From the NCBI GenBank assembly GCA_008477525.1, contig SPDT01000005.1, positions 3,410,001-3,474,000 of the forward strand: a stretch of DNA of 64,000 nucleotides. Direction: 5' to 3'. This document shows positions 1-11,175 of this stretch, piece after piece. Source of the stretch: Hypomyces perniciosus. Lineage: Eukaryota > Ascomycota > Sordariomycetes > Hypocreales > Hypocreaceae. Position 1 is the first letter of the stretch, and each line of letters opens with the position of its first letter. The translations under genes and the position numbers were made by a program. The notes under the pieces are model-generated. The model searched no databases, was not told the origin of the DNA, and saw nothing but the letters and a program-made list of their open reading frames with translations.

Positions 1-104
1 AATCTTTAATTCTTTCGGAATTGAATAAGCTGAGTTTATCAGTATATATATATATATATTGTGAATTTGGGTAGGGCGATCCTATAATCTACATTCATAT
101 AATT

Positions 105-182
105 ATCTGACTGCTTAGGCTAACATCTGGCCGCCTAAGTTAATATCTGACCCTAGACTAAAATCTGACTGCCTAGACTAAT
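105..182. repeat. Degenerate tandem repeat, about 20-bp unit, four copies
   Basis: Four successive units begin with TCTGACTG, TCTGGCCG, TCTGACCC and TCTGACTG, and each ends in a CTA-rich stretch followed by AATA or AAA. The units differ mainly by transitions. No coding potential is seen in the first 670 bases apart from this array. Confidence 0.6.
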
Positions 183-676
183 ATAACTACTGAGGGTAAG
201 GTCAGGCTACGGAGAATCCAAACACAACTCATTACAACAGATTTTGCCTAAAGTAAATAGAGCCAAACTAATCTAAGGAGAGATATCGACTTAATAAGTT
301 AGGGTGGAACTTGGAGAAAGCCTCTATATAGTTTGTTTCTTTTCGAAGGTATACATATAGAACGCAACTAAAGAGGCGGCGAGATTTTCTTGGTAATATT
401 GGAAACAAAAGTTTACTGCATTTTACTTTTTCTATACTCTATGTAAAGTATATATGTATTAAAACTTATTAGCGGGTCGTAGTGGCCGAAAGATGGGGCA
501 GAACCAAATATTATATCTAAATTGAGACATGTGTAAGTGTAATGTAACGATCCGGGCTGATTCCTAATAGCCAAACCGAGGCTGGCAGGGTTTGTATTAG
601 CAGAGGTCAGTAAGAATACTAAGCAGTAATAGCGTTGTTGCAATTCTATAAAACTGGTGGGTTCTAGTAAATGTAA

Positions 677-957
677 TCCGTTAACGACAGTCTAGGTAAC
701 TATACTAAATGATCGCAACTTATCCAGTCTTATATACAAAGGTGATTTCTTCGATCATTAGGAGACATAACTACGTTTACAATGATTTATTTTATCGAGC
801 ATTTATGTACGTTTTCGATCACCAGATAATCCGGTACGGATTTAGGTGATCCATTCTTTCTTGTCCTGGGACTAATCTATTGGTCCTTTGTTAATCCGTA
901 GTAGGTACGTATCGTTGATGACGTGTTATGCGACCATAAGTGAGTCGGGTCGTGATA
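677..957 (-). repeat. Solo LTR, reverse orientation, 5-bp target duplication TGTAA
   Basis: Read on the minus strand, this block starts with TATCACGACCCGAC and ends near GACTGTCGTTAAC. Both ends match the LTR at 30072-30781, including the shared internal stretch TTTAGTATAGTTAC. TGTAA lies directly on both sides (672-676 and 958-962). The start base at 677 is set mainly by the duplication, because the terminal TG has mutated. Confidence 0.6.
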
Positions 958-993
958 TGTAAATGGTAATTATCGTATTTATCCTGGAATATG

Positions 994-1103
994 CCTTAGA
1001 GTGGGTAGTCTAGGAATACGATTTAGGATTATCAATCTAGAAATAATACCTAGAATAGTTAATCTAGGTATATAACCTTGGAGAAGCTAGTCTAGACATA
1101 AGA
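994..1103. repeat. Degenerate tandem repeat, about 27-bp unit, four copies
   Basis: Units start CCTTAGAG, TTAGGATT, CCTAGAAT and CCTTGGAG, and each contains a TCTAG box about 17 bases in (AGTCTAGG, AATCTAGA, AATCTAGG, AGTCTAGA). A partial fifth unit, CCTAAGATC, follows. The array lies between two LTR-like ends, with no coding potential. Confidence 0.6.
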
Positions 1104-1118
1104 CCTAAGATCAAGATT

Positions 1119-1210
1119 TGTCACGATTCGACCTGGTGTCTGACCAAGTCACAAATATACGGGAAAACGTCAGGTATACAAAGTCATCCCAGATGGATGA
1201 TCACCACAGA
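1119..1210 (+). repeat. LTR-like start, related to the 30072 LTR
   Basis: TGTCACGATTCGACC resembles the start of the LTR at 30072 (TGTCACGACCCGACC). The next 80 bases can be aligned loosely: a CAAGTCAC/CAGGTCAC box, then an ACGGGA box, then GATC-rich sequence. The far end was not found. The following sequence up to 1706 is AT-rich with no gene seen. Confidence 0.35.
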
Positions 1211-1706
1211 AAAAGTAATTTATCCGAGGGGCCTTTGAGTGTTGATTAAATACAACATCTAATAGTAACAAGGTTTAAATGTCATTATTAAGTGGATATA
1301 ATTATTACGTTTATGAAAAGGGACATTTAAGGTGTTTGATTAGTATATACGAAGGAGCATCTCAAGAGTGACATTTATTTAGCAAAGAAACTAAACTTAA
1401 GTAAGTAATATCTCCTGAAGAAATATCTCTCTATTAGATCAAGCTCTTATTTTACTTAGATATCACTTTGGAGATGCCTCTCTGTGTGTAGGGGTAATTG
1501 TAGGGGTATCAATAAAATAGTAGCAGGAGGATCCCAGCCAATTTTGATTGTCTAGCTAATACGGAGTAGAATCAGACATATAAAAGAAATGTCTGTCCAC
1601 TGCCTCTCAGCAAGTTCGTACCAACACTTCAATACGCACTTTATCCATTGTTAAGCCGAGAGGCAATTTCTCTTGAAAATCTCATCTTGCAGCCAAGTTC
1701 ATCACT

Positions 1707-2322
1707 ATGTTGTTCACTAAATTAGCTGTCTTTACTGCCTCTTTTGCTCTTTGTTCTGCCGTTCCAGTCTCGGATCTTGACGATCTAGTCGTCGTAAAGC
1801 AGATGCCGAATGCAAATGGCACACTCGTTTGGTAGGTTGATGCCCTGTCTTGTTTCTCCTTGAATGCATCAGGGTCATCGACGGCCTCGAAGCTTCTCTC
1901 CATTGCTACATTCTCTAATAGAATTTAGGTACGCGTCCGCCGAACCCGAGAAAGAGGCCACTACCCTTGCCAACCGTGCCCCCATTTGTAGTGGCAACAA
2001 CGATGTTCACTGCAAAGGTAACAATCTGGCGTCGGCTAGTCTTTGTGCCGACGTTATCATCTCACTTAGCGGTCCCTTTGATACGGCAGTTCCTAAATCG
2101 CCTCGACGTGTATGCCAGGAAAAGGGCAAGGACGAATGCTGCATCGGTTGGGATGCCGAAGTAAATGACCTGCGTGAGTCGATGTTGCTCAATGCTGCAT
2201 CCAAACTCCTTAACCAATGTCAAGGAAACGGCCGGGTTTCTGGCTATGCGACAAATGTGAGGCTGGGTAGTAACAAGAATTGCGTTAAGCAGTGTTTGTC
2301 TAATCGGGCAACAAAATGCTAG
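1707..2322 (+). CDS. Small secreted cysteine-rich protein (172 aa, two exons)
   Basis: Exons are 1707-1831 and 1929-2322, joined by a 97-bp intron that begins GTAGGT and ends TTTAG. The first exon encodes a classic signal peptide (MLFTKLAVFTASFALCSAVP), which fixes the start. The second exon restores the frame through a split tryptophan codon. The mature protein carries ten cysteines, including a CC pair within DECCIGWD, so up to five disulfides are possible. The spacing C...C...C...CC-x-x-W is reminiscent of fungal secreted WD-like/effector-type families, but I cannot assign one firmly. It is probably extracellular and may act in defence or host or microbe interaction (inference). It stands alone between LTR debris and the broken NACHT gene. 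Confidence 0.7.
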
Positions 2323-2720
2323 CAGCTACGAGTACGGGGGGCAAACAAAGTCATAGACAGATGTTTGGTCAGCTCTATATTAGAGCTGATATTAGAAAAT
2401 AAGGAGAAATTACAACTGTATCTGATTGTTGCCCAGCAATCAGAAACCTAACCATAGTTTTTATTCTTTGACACTCTTTTCTACTCTATAGTTTATTTCT
2501 ATCTTCACCTATTTAACTGTGACAATATTACTTTGTTAGCGGTAATTGGCTGGCCAAGAGGCTAGATTTGGGAAGTCACGCCTAGTGAAACGTAGCATAG
2601 GGAATATAAGGAAAAGAATCAAAAACTGAACAGCGGGCTAAATAGTTTTTCCTTCACTTGTCTTTCATCCAGATTTATGGAGGGTACTGTGGGGGCTATA
2701 GGGGGTGTTTAATATCTCAA
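2323..2720. other. Intergenic, 3' flank of the secreted-protein gene
   Basis: There is AT-rich sequence with a short imperfect hairpin (AGCTCTATATTAGAGCT) about 50 bases after the stop codon at 2322. No convincing gene is seen. Confidence 0.5.
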
Positions 2721-2886
2721 TGTTATGGGCCAGGCCATGTCTCCCAGAATCACGACTATGCCGAACTCTGAATATAACTACGCGTTAACGCGCCGCGTAG
2801 CTATAGCTTTCTGTAGAGCCCCAGGGCTTTCTCGCTCCTCACGGCATAATAACGTTATCTTCCCTGACCTGCTCTCCCGCGATAAC
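2721..2886 (+). repeat. Mosaic LTR-like sequence joining parts of two LTR families
   Basis: The first 50 or so bases align with the start of the 226-bp solo LTR at 10031 (shared AGGCCATGTCTCCC). The remaining roughly 105 bases align with the distal part of the reverse-oriented Gypsy LTR at 8588/15947 (shared AGCTATAGCTTTCTGTAGAG and GGGCTTTCTCGCTC). It starts TGTTAT and ends near GATAAC, so it looks like one LTR unit with a chimeric body. No 5-bp duplication is visible. It abuts the stop codon of the NACHT fragment. Confidence 0.55.
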
Positions 2887-2894
2887 GTGAGAAC

Positions 2895-3770
2895 CTACTC
2901 TACACCGTGGACCTCCCCATGCTCCAGATGGGACTGCAGAATCTTGACCACTTCTTCTGGCAAGCTTGACTGAGTGCGAAGGGCTATAGCAGCAGCCTTT
3001 CTAACAGAGCTATCTTGGTCTTCTAGCCCTGCAGTAATAGCTTGAGAGATCTCACGAGACATGTTAGTCTGGTGGGAAAGGATATGATAGATTTCATTTC
3101 TTGACTTTGTTTCCGCACATTGCAGTTGGTCCATAAGAATATGAAGCTTTTCTTCTGGAAGACTCTGTCGACAGTTCTGGAGAATCGTAAGGGCACTTTT
3201 TCTCAGATCCTCAGAGTCCGTAACTGTAAGCCATGAAAATGTCAGGTCGATGACATTTAACGGAATTCTTGCTCCACACTTCCTTATGACTTCCAAGAGT
3301 TCTTCCCGTTCTTTCGTAGAGCTTTCTTCCAAGGCATTCATCAACGCTTGGCCTTGGAATTCCATCTCTTTCATAAGTGTCCACCTATAACGTGGAGCGT
3401 TGTTCATTTCATACTTCAACCAGCCCAACAAATCCCGCTCTAAATTGTTTCGAACTGGCTCAGATACATAACTTGCCTCATTGAAGCAGCGCATGAGAAG
3501 ATGCTGATGTGCACGGCCCAGAAAATCCCTTGGTGGTTTCTTGACTGCCTCGAAAAATACTGTAGTGGATTTTTCTGAACCGAGCAAGCCAGCAACAAAG
3601 CGCCAAAACACATCATAGTATGCAGTGTATCTGTGTTTTGCGAGGAAATTGCAGGGTTCTATTTCCTTGCTTTGCCTGTTGTTTAATGTGAGGCAGTTAA
3701 TTGGCTTTTGCGCTTCCCAGTGTCATACAAAATATCAGGCAGCATAAAACTCCTGAAATGTCAGGTGCAA
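2895..3770 (-). pseudogene. NACHT-HEAT (NLR-type) gene, 3' fragment
   Basis: This is the C-terminal half of the gene whose 5' half lies at 17185-18330. An open frame at 2895-3611 encodes the post-NACHT helical region (VFWRFVAGLL, then PRDFLGRAHQHLLMRC) and HEAT-like helical repeats ending near HGEVHGVE. The frame extends upstream to the LINE target duplication at 3757-3770. There it reads QEFYAA, stop, YFV, stop, HWEAQKPINC: two TGA codons where family members usually have arginine, as expected from CGA to TGA mutation. The protein family consists of STAND ATPases that act as intracellular sensors in fungal immunity and heterokaryon incompatibility. The copy cannot be functional because of the 13.4-kb insertion and the stops. 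Confidence 0.85.
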
Positions 3771-6700
3771 TGCTTGTTTATTTGTTTTATTATTTACATC
3801 TACTAAGTAAACTAGTTATATAAATCCCTTATAGGCAATAGGACGTTAAAAGCCGGCGGCTTACGCCGCTATTCGCTAAGTTTTAATTTATAAAAGAAAA
3901 AGGGTTAGTCTGAGTAATATTAATCTGTTTTTGCTAAAAGAGGACTATAAAGGTTAACTTCCTTTACTAGTTTCTAAAGGGCTTTATTTCTTATAAGTTT
4001 AAATAAATAAAAGAGGGGTTTTTCTTTTAAAGGGATATTTAAAAGGAAAGGCTTAATTATTTTATATTCTGCAAAATAGCTTTATCTCTTTAATTTACTG
4101 TATTTATAGATAAACTTTTTATTATATTTCAAGCGTTTATAGTATTCCTAAAAGTCTTTATATTTTAATTTTTCTGCTTAAAGCTTATAAAGGATAAAGT
4201 ATAAAAGTGTAAGTTTTAAAGGGGAAGTTAAGGCTTTAAATCTTTATTATTTATAGCCTTTTAAGGTTTTATTAAATTAATCTTGCTTTTTTACTTTTAT
4301 TACTTTTTATTTAATTTATTTTTTAATATATATAATTATAGCTTAATTTTATAGTATAGTAAAGAAAGCTGCGCTTTATTTAATTCAATAGTTAATTTAT
4401 TTATTGCCTATTATATCTTTATATTTTAAAACTTATAAAATAAAGGTTTTATAAAGTAAAATACTTTATATTAATTTCTAGAAATATATATACTCTTTAT
4501 ATAAAAAGGGGGGGTTTACTTAGTAGCTTATTAATAATCAATAAATTATTTAAAAAAAAGGAATATTATTTAAATTATATAGTCTTCCTTTATATATTTA
4601 ACTATTAACTTTATAGCCTTTAAAGCAGCCTATACCTTTATATTATAGACTTTTATATTATTAAAGCATTTAATATTTATAATTACTTTTACTTTATAAT
4701 AAATAATTATTCTTTAGCCTATATTCCTTTTAATTTAAAATTCATTAAAGTAAACTAAAATTCAATAAAATGGGAGGGATTTAACTATTTTTAAATATTT
4801 CTTTACTGTAATTAATTTACCTATACCTTTTAAATTAAAATTAAAAAGAATATATAAAGACTTTTTAATAAAAAGTATAAATTTAGTAATCTTATTAATT
4901 AAAGCAGTAAAATATTAAACTCTAATCTATAATAATTAAAAAAAGGGTTTTTTATTAATATATTAACTAATTAAATAATTTTAATTTAGTTTTATAAATC
5001 TCGCTATATATTAAATTAAGCTTAAATTAAAGCGATATTAACTAAAAAGACCTTTAACTTTTTATATAAAATAAAAACGCTTATAGTCTTTTAAATTAAA
5101 AGGATTACCTTTACTATAGCCTTAAAGGCTTTATTTATTTTATTTATTAAGCTAAATACTTTTATATTTACTTATTTAATAAAGTTAATTTATAATTATT
5201 ATTTATACTTAACTATTATACTTTTATTTTATATAAAGTAATAAAAAGGATATAGGCCTTTATAGCTTATACTATAGCCTTAAAGGGTAAGCCCTTTTAA
5301 GTTTTATTAAGCGATTTAAAGAAATTAAAGACTTTATATACTATACCTGTAAATATTTTTATATATTTTTTAAAAGAAAGCATTAAGTTAAAATAAACGT
5401 TTAATTACTAGATATTTTTTTTAAATTAAATTAATTTTCCTTTTATTATAATGCCTTTTTTATATATTTAACTTTTTATATAATAAAGATATAATAATTT
5501 AACTTTAATATAATTAAAAAATACTATATTCTTTACTGTTTACTTTAATATTTTATTAAATGCTTATTATATAAAAGTAACTATTTTTTAAATAAACCTA
5601 TTTATAATAAATATAGTAATATTATTAATATACTTAAAGTAAAATTATTCATCTTTAAACTAAAGGATTAAACTAAAATAAAATATTAATATAATAAAAA
5701 AAATAAAAGATCTCTATAAAGCTTTACATTTAAAGGCAAAGTTTAATAGGTTAATTTTATTTCCTTTATAAATAAAAGCAGTTTTATTATTTATAAAAAA
5801 CTCTACTTATTTTATAAATAAAATAGGCTAGCTGTATTATTTCAGCTATTACACTTATTTATTTTTTATAATAATATTAAAAGCTTTAAAAATATTAAAA
5901 GTAAAAAAGGTTATAACCTCCCCTTTATTTAAAGTAATTTTAATATTATAAATTAAATAATTAATTAAATCTATAACTGGTTTTTTAAAAATACTTTAAA
6001 TATTACTTTAAAAAGATTTTATATTTAAGTATTAAAAGGGATACCCTTTTAATAAATAATCTTTTTAAGCCTTTGTTATATAAAATAGCAGTAAAATAGG
6101 CCTAAAAGCTTTATAGTCTATATAATTAAGTGTATTAAATTTAAAAATAATAATAACTTTAATGTTTTTAAAAGGGAAAGGGTAATACTTTAATTTAAAA
6201 TAGCCTTTAAAAAGTTTTATAATAAACTTTTTAATAGTAGACTATATATAATATAAAAGGGTAACTAATATATTATCTATACTAAGCGCAGTATTCCCCC
6301 GTTTAATTATAGCCTTTTTTACCTCCTTTTTAATAATTATCTTATTTTATAATATTTAAAAGTTCTTTAATACTTAAAGTTTTTATAAGTTTTTAATATC
6401 TTTTTTTACTCCTTTTTACTGCAGTAAATATTTTTTAAAGAAAACTACTCTTTCTTTAAAGTTTAAAATATTTTTATTATTAGTTATTAAAAAGGGGGGT
6501 TAAAACTAGTCTATAGCTTTATGCCATTTAGCTATATATTAAATGCCTTTACTTAAATTAGCTTTAGCTATAATTTTATTTTAATAATTGCATTTTTAAT
6601 ATTTAATTATATTATATAGTATTCTTTTTACCTTAATTTATTTATTAGTCTTAAAGGGCGCTATAATATAGGCTAAATAAACTATTTAGTAGTTTTTATT

Positions 6701-8587
6701 TTATTAAAGGGCATTATATTTATTCTAATATTCTTCTTTACTTATTAATTATATATAGTCTATAAAAAGTCTTAAGTATTCATATCGGTATATTTAAGTT
6801 TCTTTTAGTTAAATTAATTATATTTACTTTTAAAAAAAGCTAAATATATATATATATTAACTAGTTAAACTCTATAAGCTTTTAAAAAGGATATATTTCT
6901 TTTTTATATTAACTATTTATTTAATAAAGTTTAAAAGTAAAATAATAATTATATAATAGTTTAAGCCTATATTTAAGTTTCTTATAATAGTTATTAATAT
7001 AAAGCAGTTAATAAAAATAAAGTTAATATATTTTCTAGAATCCTTTATAAAGGCGTCTATAAAGGCAAGGATTAAGTTATATTTATTTAGTTAGTTAGCT
7101 AATCTATTACTTATAGTATTTAAAATTTAGCGTAATTATTATATTTAATATAATATATTAAAGTCTTTTATAATAATAACATTTCAAAAAGGTTAACTGT
7201 ACCATTTAAAAGTTTTTATTATAATATTGAAAGAAATTCTATAGTAAATATTAATAATAATATAGCTATAAATTTTTATTTAATAAATATAATTACTTTT
7301 TAATTTTAAAGGTAAAAGTTATTAATATAATAGATTTAGTAATTCTGTAATATAAATAATAATAAAGGGTTTAATATCCTTTTAGTTATTAAATAAATTA
7401 AATACTTAAAAGTTAAAGTAAAACTTTATTTATTTTTTAAATAATATAATATTTTAATAAATCTATAGCTTTTAAATAAATATAATATTAAAGCTATGTC
7501 TTTAAGTTAATAAAAAAGCTATATTATAATTTTATCCCTATTATCTTATATTAACTTAAAAGATTTTTAAATTAAAGTTTTTTTAATAGTTTTAATAAAA
7601 TTTATTATTTATAAATTAAACTTATAAGGTTTATCTCTTTGAAAGGATTCCGTTAAAGTATTATTTATAAAATTATTAAAATTAATAACTTTTATTATAA
7701 AATAGGCTAGTAAACCTTCTTTTAATAAACTATTAAGGATATTTATTAAATTAATTTTATTTTAAAGGGGCTTTATTATAAAAGTAAAGGGTATTATTTT
7801 ATTTAAAGGGAAAGGTCTTTAAATTTAAGCCTTAAAAGCAGTAAAAGATTTAATTAAAGCAGCTTAAAGAGCTCCTCTTTTAAATGCATTAAGTTTAGGC
7901 TTAAAGGTAAAAAGGGTAAAGTTTTTTTTTTAAAATTCTTAAATCTTAAATTCTTTAATACTTTTAAATTATTTTTAATAGTATATATTTTTATATTATT
8001 TTTAATAATTAAATATATATAACAGTTTAAAGTATTCAATTAATAAAACTTAAAGTAATTAATATATTTAATAAAGTTATTACAGTTTTTATTTTTATTA
8101 TTATATTAAAAAATAAATTTACTGCACTTTTTATATTATATAATTTTAATATATCTTTAAAGGTTATAAAAGTTAAAGTATTTCTTATATTAAATTACCT
8201 ATCCCTTTTAAATTTAAAGTTTTCTTAAAATTAAATAATGAAAGAGTTTAAAATTTATTTTAACTTCTTTTTAAGGAGATAAAGTAATAATAAATATTAA
8301 TAGTTTTATTAAAAAAGGCTTTTTCATAAAAAACTAAAAGTTTTTTAAACCTAGCACTCTTTTAAGCTTTAATTAAAATTAATATATTAATAAAGAAAGT
8401 GTTTAAAGTATTAATATAGTATTTAAAGATACTTTATATAAAAAAACTCTTTTATATATATATTTTTTAATCTTTAAGCTATTAGCCTTTACAGTTAAGC
8501 TTAAAGTAAAGATTACTTTTTTAATTTTATTATTCTTAGCTTATAATATAAAGCTAGTTATTACTTTTTAAAAATAAATAATATTTT

Positions 8588-8759
8588 TATTACGGTATAG
8601 AAAGGTAGGTCAAGGCAAATATCATTGTTGTGCCGTGGAGAGCAAGAAAGCCCTAAGGCTTTATAGAAAACTATAGCTAGGAACGCGTTAGGGCCTGGTT
8701 ATGTAACCGGGGCTTATATAACAGGGCGTTAATATCGCGGTATAGTCGGTGCTGTAATA
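8588..8759 (-). repeat. 3' LTR of the Gypsy element
   Basis: This is 172 bp and aligns end to end without gaps to 15947-16118. Differences by eye are almost all transitions, with one clear transversion near the right end. The polypurine tract lies immediately inside. Confidence 0.88.
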
Positions 8760-10030
8760 GTACCCCCCCTTTTTATTACTTTATTTAGCCGCGAATAGCT
8801 ATATTACTCGCATAAATTGAAATTCTAGGTAATTTATCTTAATACTTCTAATATAAAGGCAAATAGGGCGAATTATATAGTTTTTAGTGTTAGTAATATA
8901 TAGTTTAATTATAGGCTTTGGCGCAGTATAGTCTTTAGTTAGCGCTCTGCAAGCATTAGTTTCTTTCTAGCTATTTCCTTTTTTTCCTTTTTTATAATTC
9001 CTTTTAGTATTTATTGCGGTAGGCCTAGCTTTTCTAGGTTTCTTTTATCAAAGTCTTATATTACCCTCTTTTAGCTTTATAGGTCTTTAGCTAGTTACTA
9101 TATAGCAGTATAGTATTTCTATTTAATAAAGTAATAAAATCTATTATTATTATAATAATTTAAAAGCACTTTAAACTCTTATTTCTTTTATACTTTATTT
9201 ATATTATTTTCTCTTTTTAATATTCTGCCTTAAATATTCTTTAATTCAGCTTTATTAATTATCTTTTACCTAAAATACAGTAAAGTAGCTGTTTTAAGTT
9301 ATAAAAGGGAGTTATATAAGACTAGGAAAATCTTTATACTTTTTAGTAGGCTAATAGTATAGGCTTATAGGTATACCTTTATTATTATATAAGGCCTTGC
9401 CTATTTATTGTTTAGCTTTTTTATTGGCTGGTTAATCTTTATATTTTGTATATTAATAAAGACTTCCTGCCTAATAGTATAAACTAGTAATACCTTTTCC
9501 CGCGCATTTGCGTTTTCTTTATATCTTTTTCTTAAGGCTTTAGCGAGGGCTTTTAGCTATATAATAATGCATTTAAATCGCTTAGTAATAGCGTTAATGC
9601 AAAAGAACTCTCTTTTCTTTACTATAGAGAGGTTTAGCGGGCAAGGCTGTAAAGGCTTTATCCCTAAGCAAGGGTTAAAACTATAATTAGCGAAAAACAG
9701 CAATATATTAATGGTTTTAAATACTATATTATTTGCGACAAATTCAACTAATAAAAGCTAATAGGCCTAATTATTTTAATAAAAGTTAATAAAAGCTTAT
9801 AAGTATTATTTTATATTTATATTAATCTTTTTAGTCTAGCTATTAGTTTTAAAGTAAAAGGCTAATAACTATTTTAATATAACTTTTAATAACTTTTATA
9901 GTTATTCCTCGAATTTTAATATAAACTATATACCGCGGTTTAATATAATATTATCAGGTATACTATACAGGCAGTAAATCCTGCTAATAAATATATTAAT
10001 TAGCTTTTTTACTAATAGTAAAGTAATAGG

Positions 10031-10256
10031 TGTCACAGGCTAGGCCATGTCTCCCGGAATCACGACTACGCCGAATCCGGAAATACGACCAATACTAGAC
10101 CGCTTACCTAATTAGGAAACCACCTCGGCCACAACCCTATACGCACAACTATATAACGCATACATAGCTAGTATAGAGCTTCCTTCCTTCAGCTATAGAT
10201 AGACAATACAGAGGTGCCCTAACTGCGTGCTTTCCAGTTAGGCTACACCCGTTACA
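10031..10256 (+). repeat. 226-bp solo LTR inside the Gypsy element (copy 1)
   Basis: The sequence starts TGTCACAGGC and ends CCCGTTACA, with the exact duplication ATAGG at 10026-10030 and 10257-10261. The reverse complement of 57918-58143 appears identical over all 226 bases. Its base composition is normal, unlike the AT-rich host element, so it arrived after RIP had acted on the Gypsy sequence or escaped it. The parent retrotransposon is not in the window. Confidence 0.9.
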
Positions 10257-10624
10257 ATAGGTATAAAATAATATATTTTTATAAAGCAGGAGACTATTAC
10301 TAGTAAATACTTATAGGTAATATTATATTAGTGTAATTTAGGCAGCAGTATAATATAATTAATAGAGATATCTGACTATATATAGAATAGGACTGGTAAT
10401 AGTTAAAGGAAGCCTTATCGTAAAGATCGCGAGGCCTTTATTTTAATATACAGTTTACAGGCTTATATAAATACTTTAGTGTCTCTTAAGATCTGTGGCT
10501 ATTAATATATCTAGCTAATAAAGTTTAGAGTTTTAAACCTGCCTGGGTATCTGGCTAGGCCGCTTAAGTGGTTTCTAAATAGGATTTGTATTTAAAGCTT
10601 ATTATTTGTTAAAAAGGAGGGCTA

Positions 10625-11175
10625 AAAAGCAAGGATTTCTGTGTAATTGGGTAACCTTCCTATTCTGGCTAGACCCGGAATTAGGCCCGACGCTAGGACC
10701 GAGTTCCGGAGGAACTTCGGTGTAAGTCAGGAAATTTCTGTTATCCTCAACGATAACAATTGAGCTAGGATCAGCTACCCCGCCTACCCTAGACTCAATA
10801 CAATGGGCATAATGGCCATTGTGAAAAATCTGACCAAAATGGTTTCCCGTTTGTATGGCCGTGAGTCGATTTGACCGATTTTACATACAAATGAATTTTG
10901 CGGAAAATAGGAATGCGGCCACAAACCCAATTCTGCCACCGCACACCTATTATTAGGTCGGAGGACTATTGTAGAAGACAAAGCTATTGTTCATACAATC
11001 ACTTCTACACCAGCCGCACATTACTAGATATTCTATAGCTTTCTAGCTATTAGTTCAGTTACAATTCAATTGTTTATCCATTGTTAACCCAACTAGACTC
11101 TCAGTCGTTTCCTCATTGCTGCGTTGTATGTAGCTTCCTAGAAGCCATACATAAATGAGGTTCAGTATAACCTTG
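10625..11175. other. Base-normal island within the degraded Gypsy element
   Basis: This stretch has balanced composition and CpG-containing words such as CCCGGAATTAGGCCCGAC, and its sharp edges against AT-rich DNA suggest a later insertion. Read on the minus strand, a unit from 11165 to 10739 begins TGAACC and ends ATAACA, as an LTR would, and is followed by about 110 bases of GC-rich leader-like sequence. I found no target duplication, so the exact limits and class are uncertain. Confidence 0.4.
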
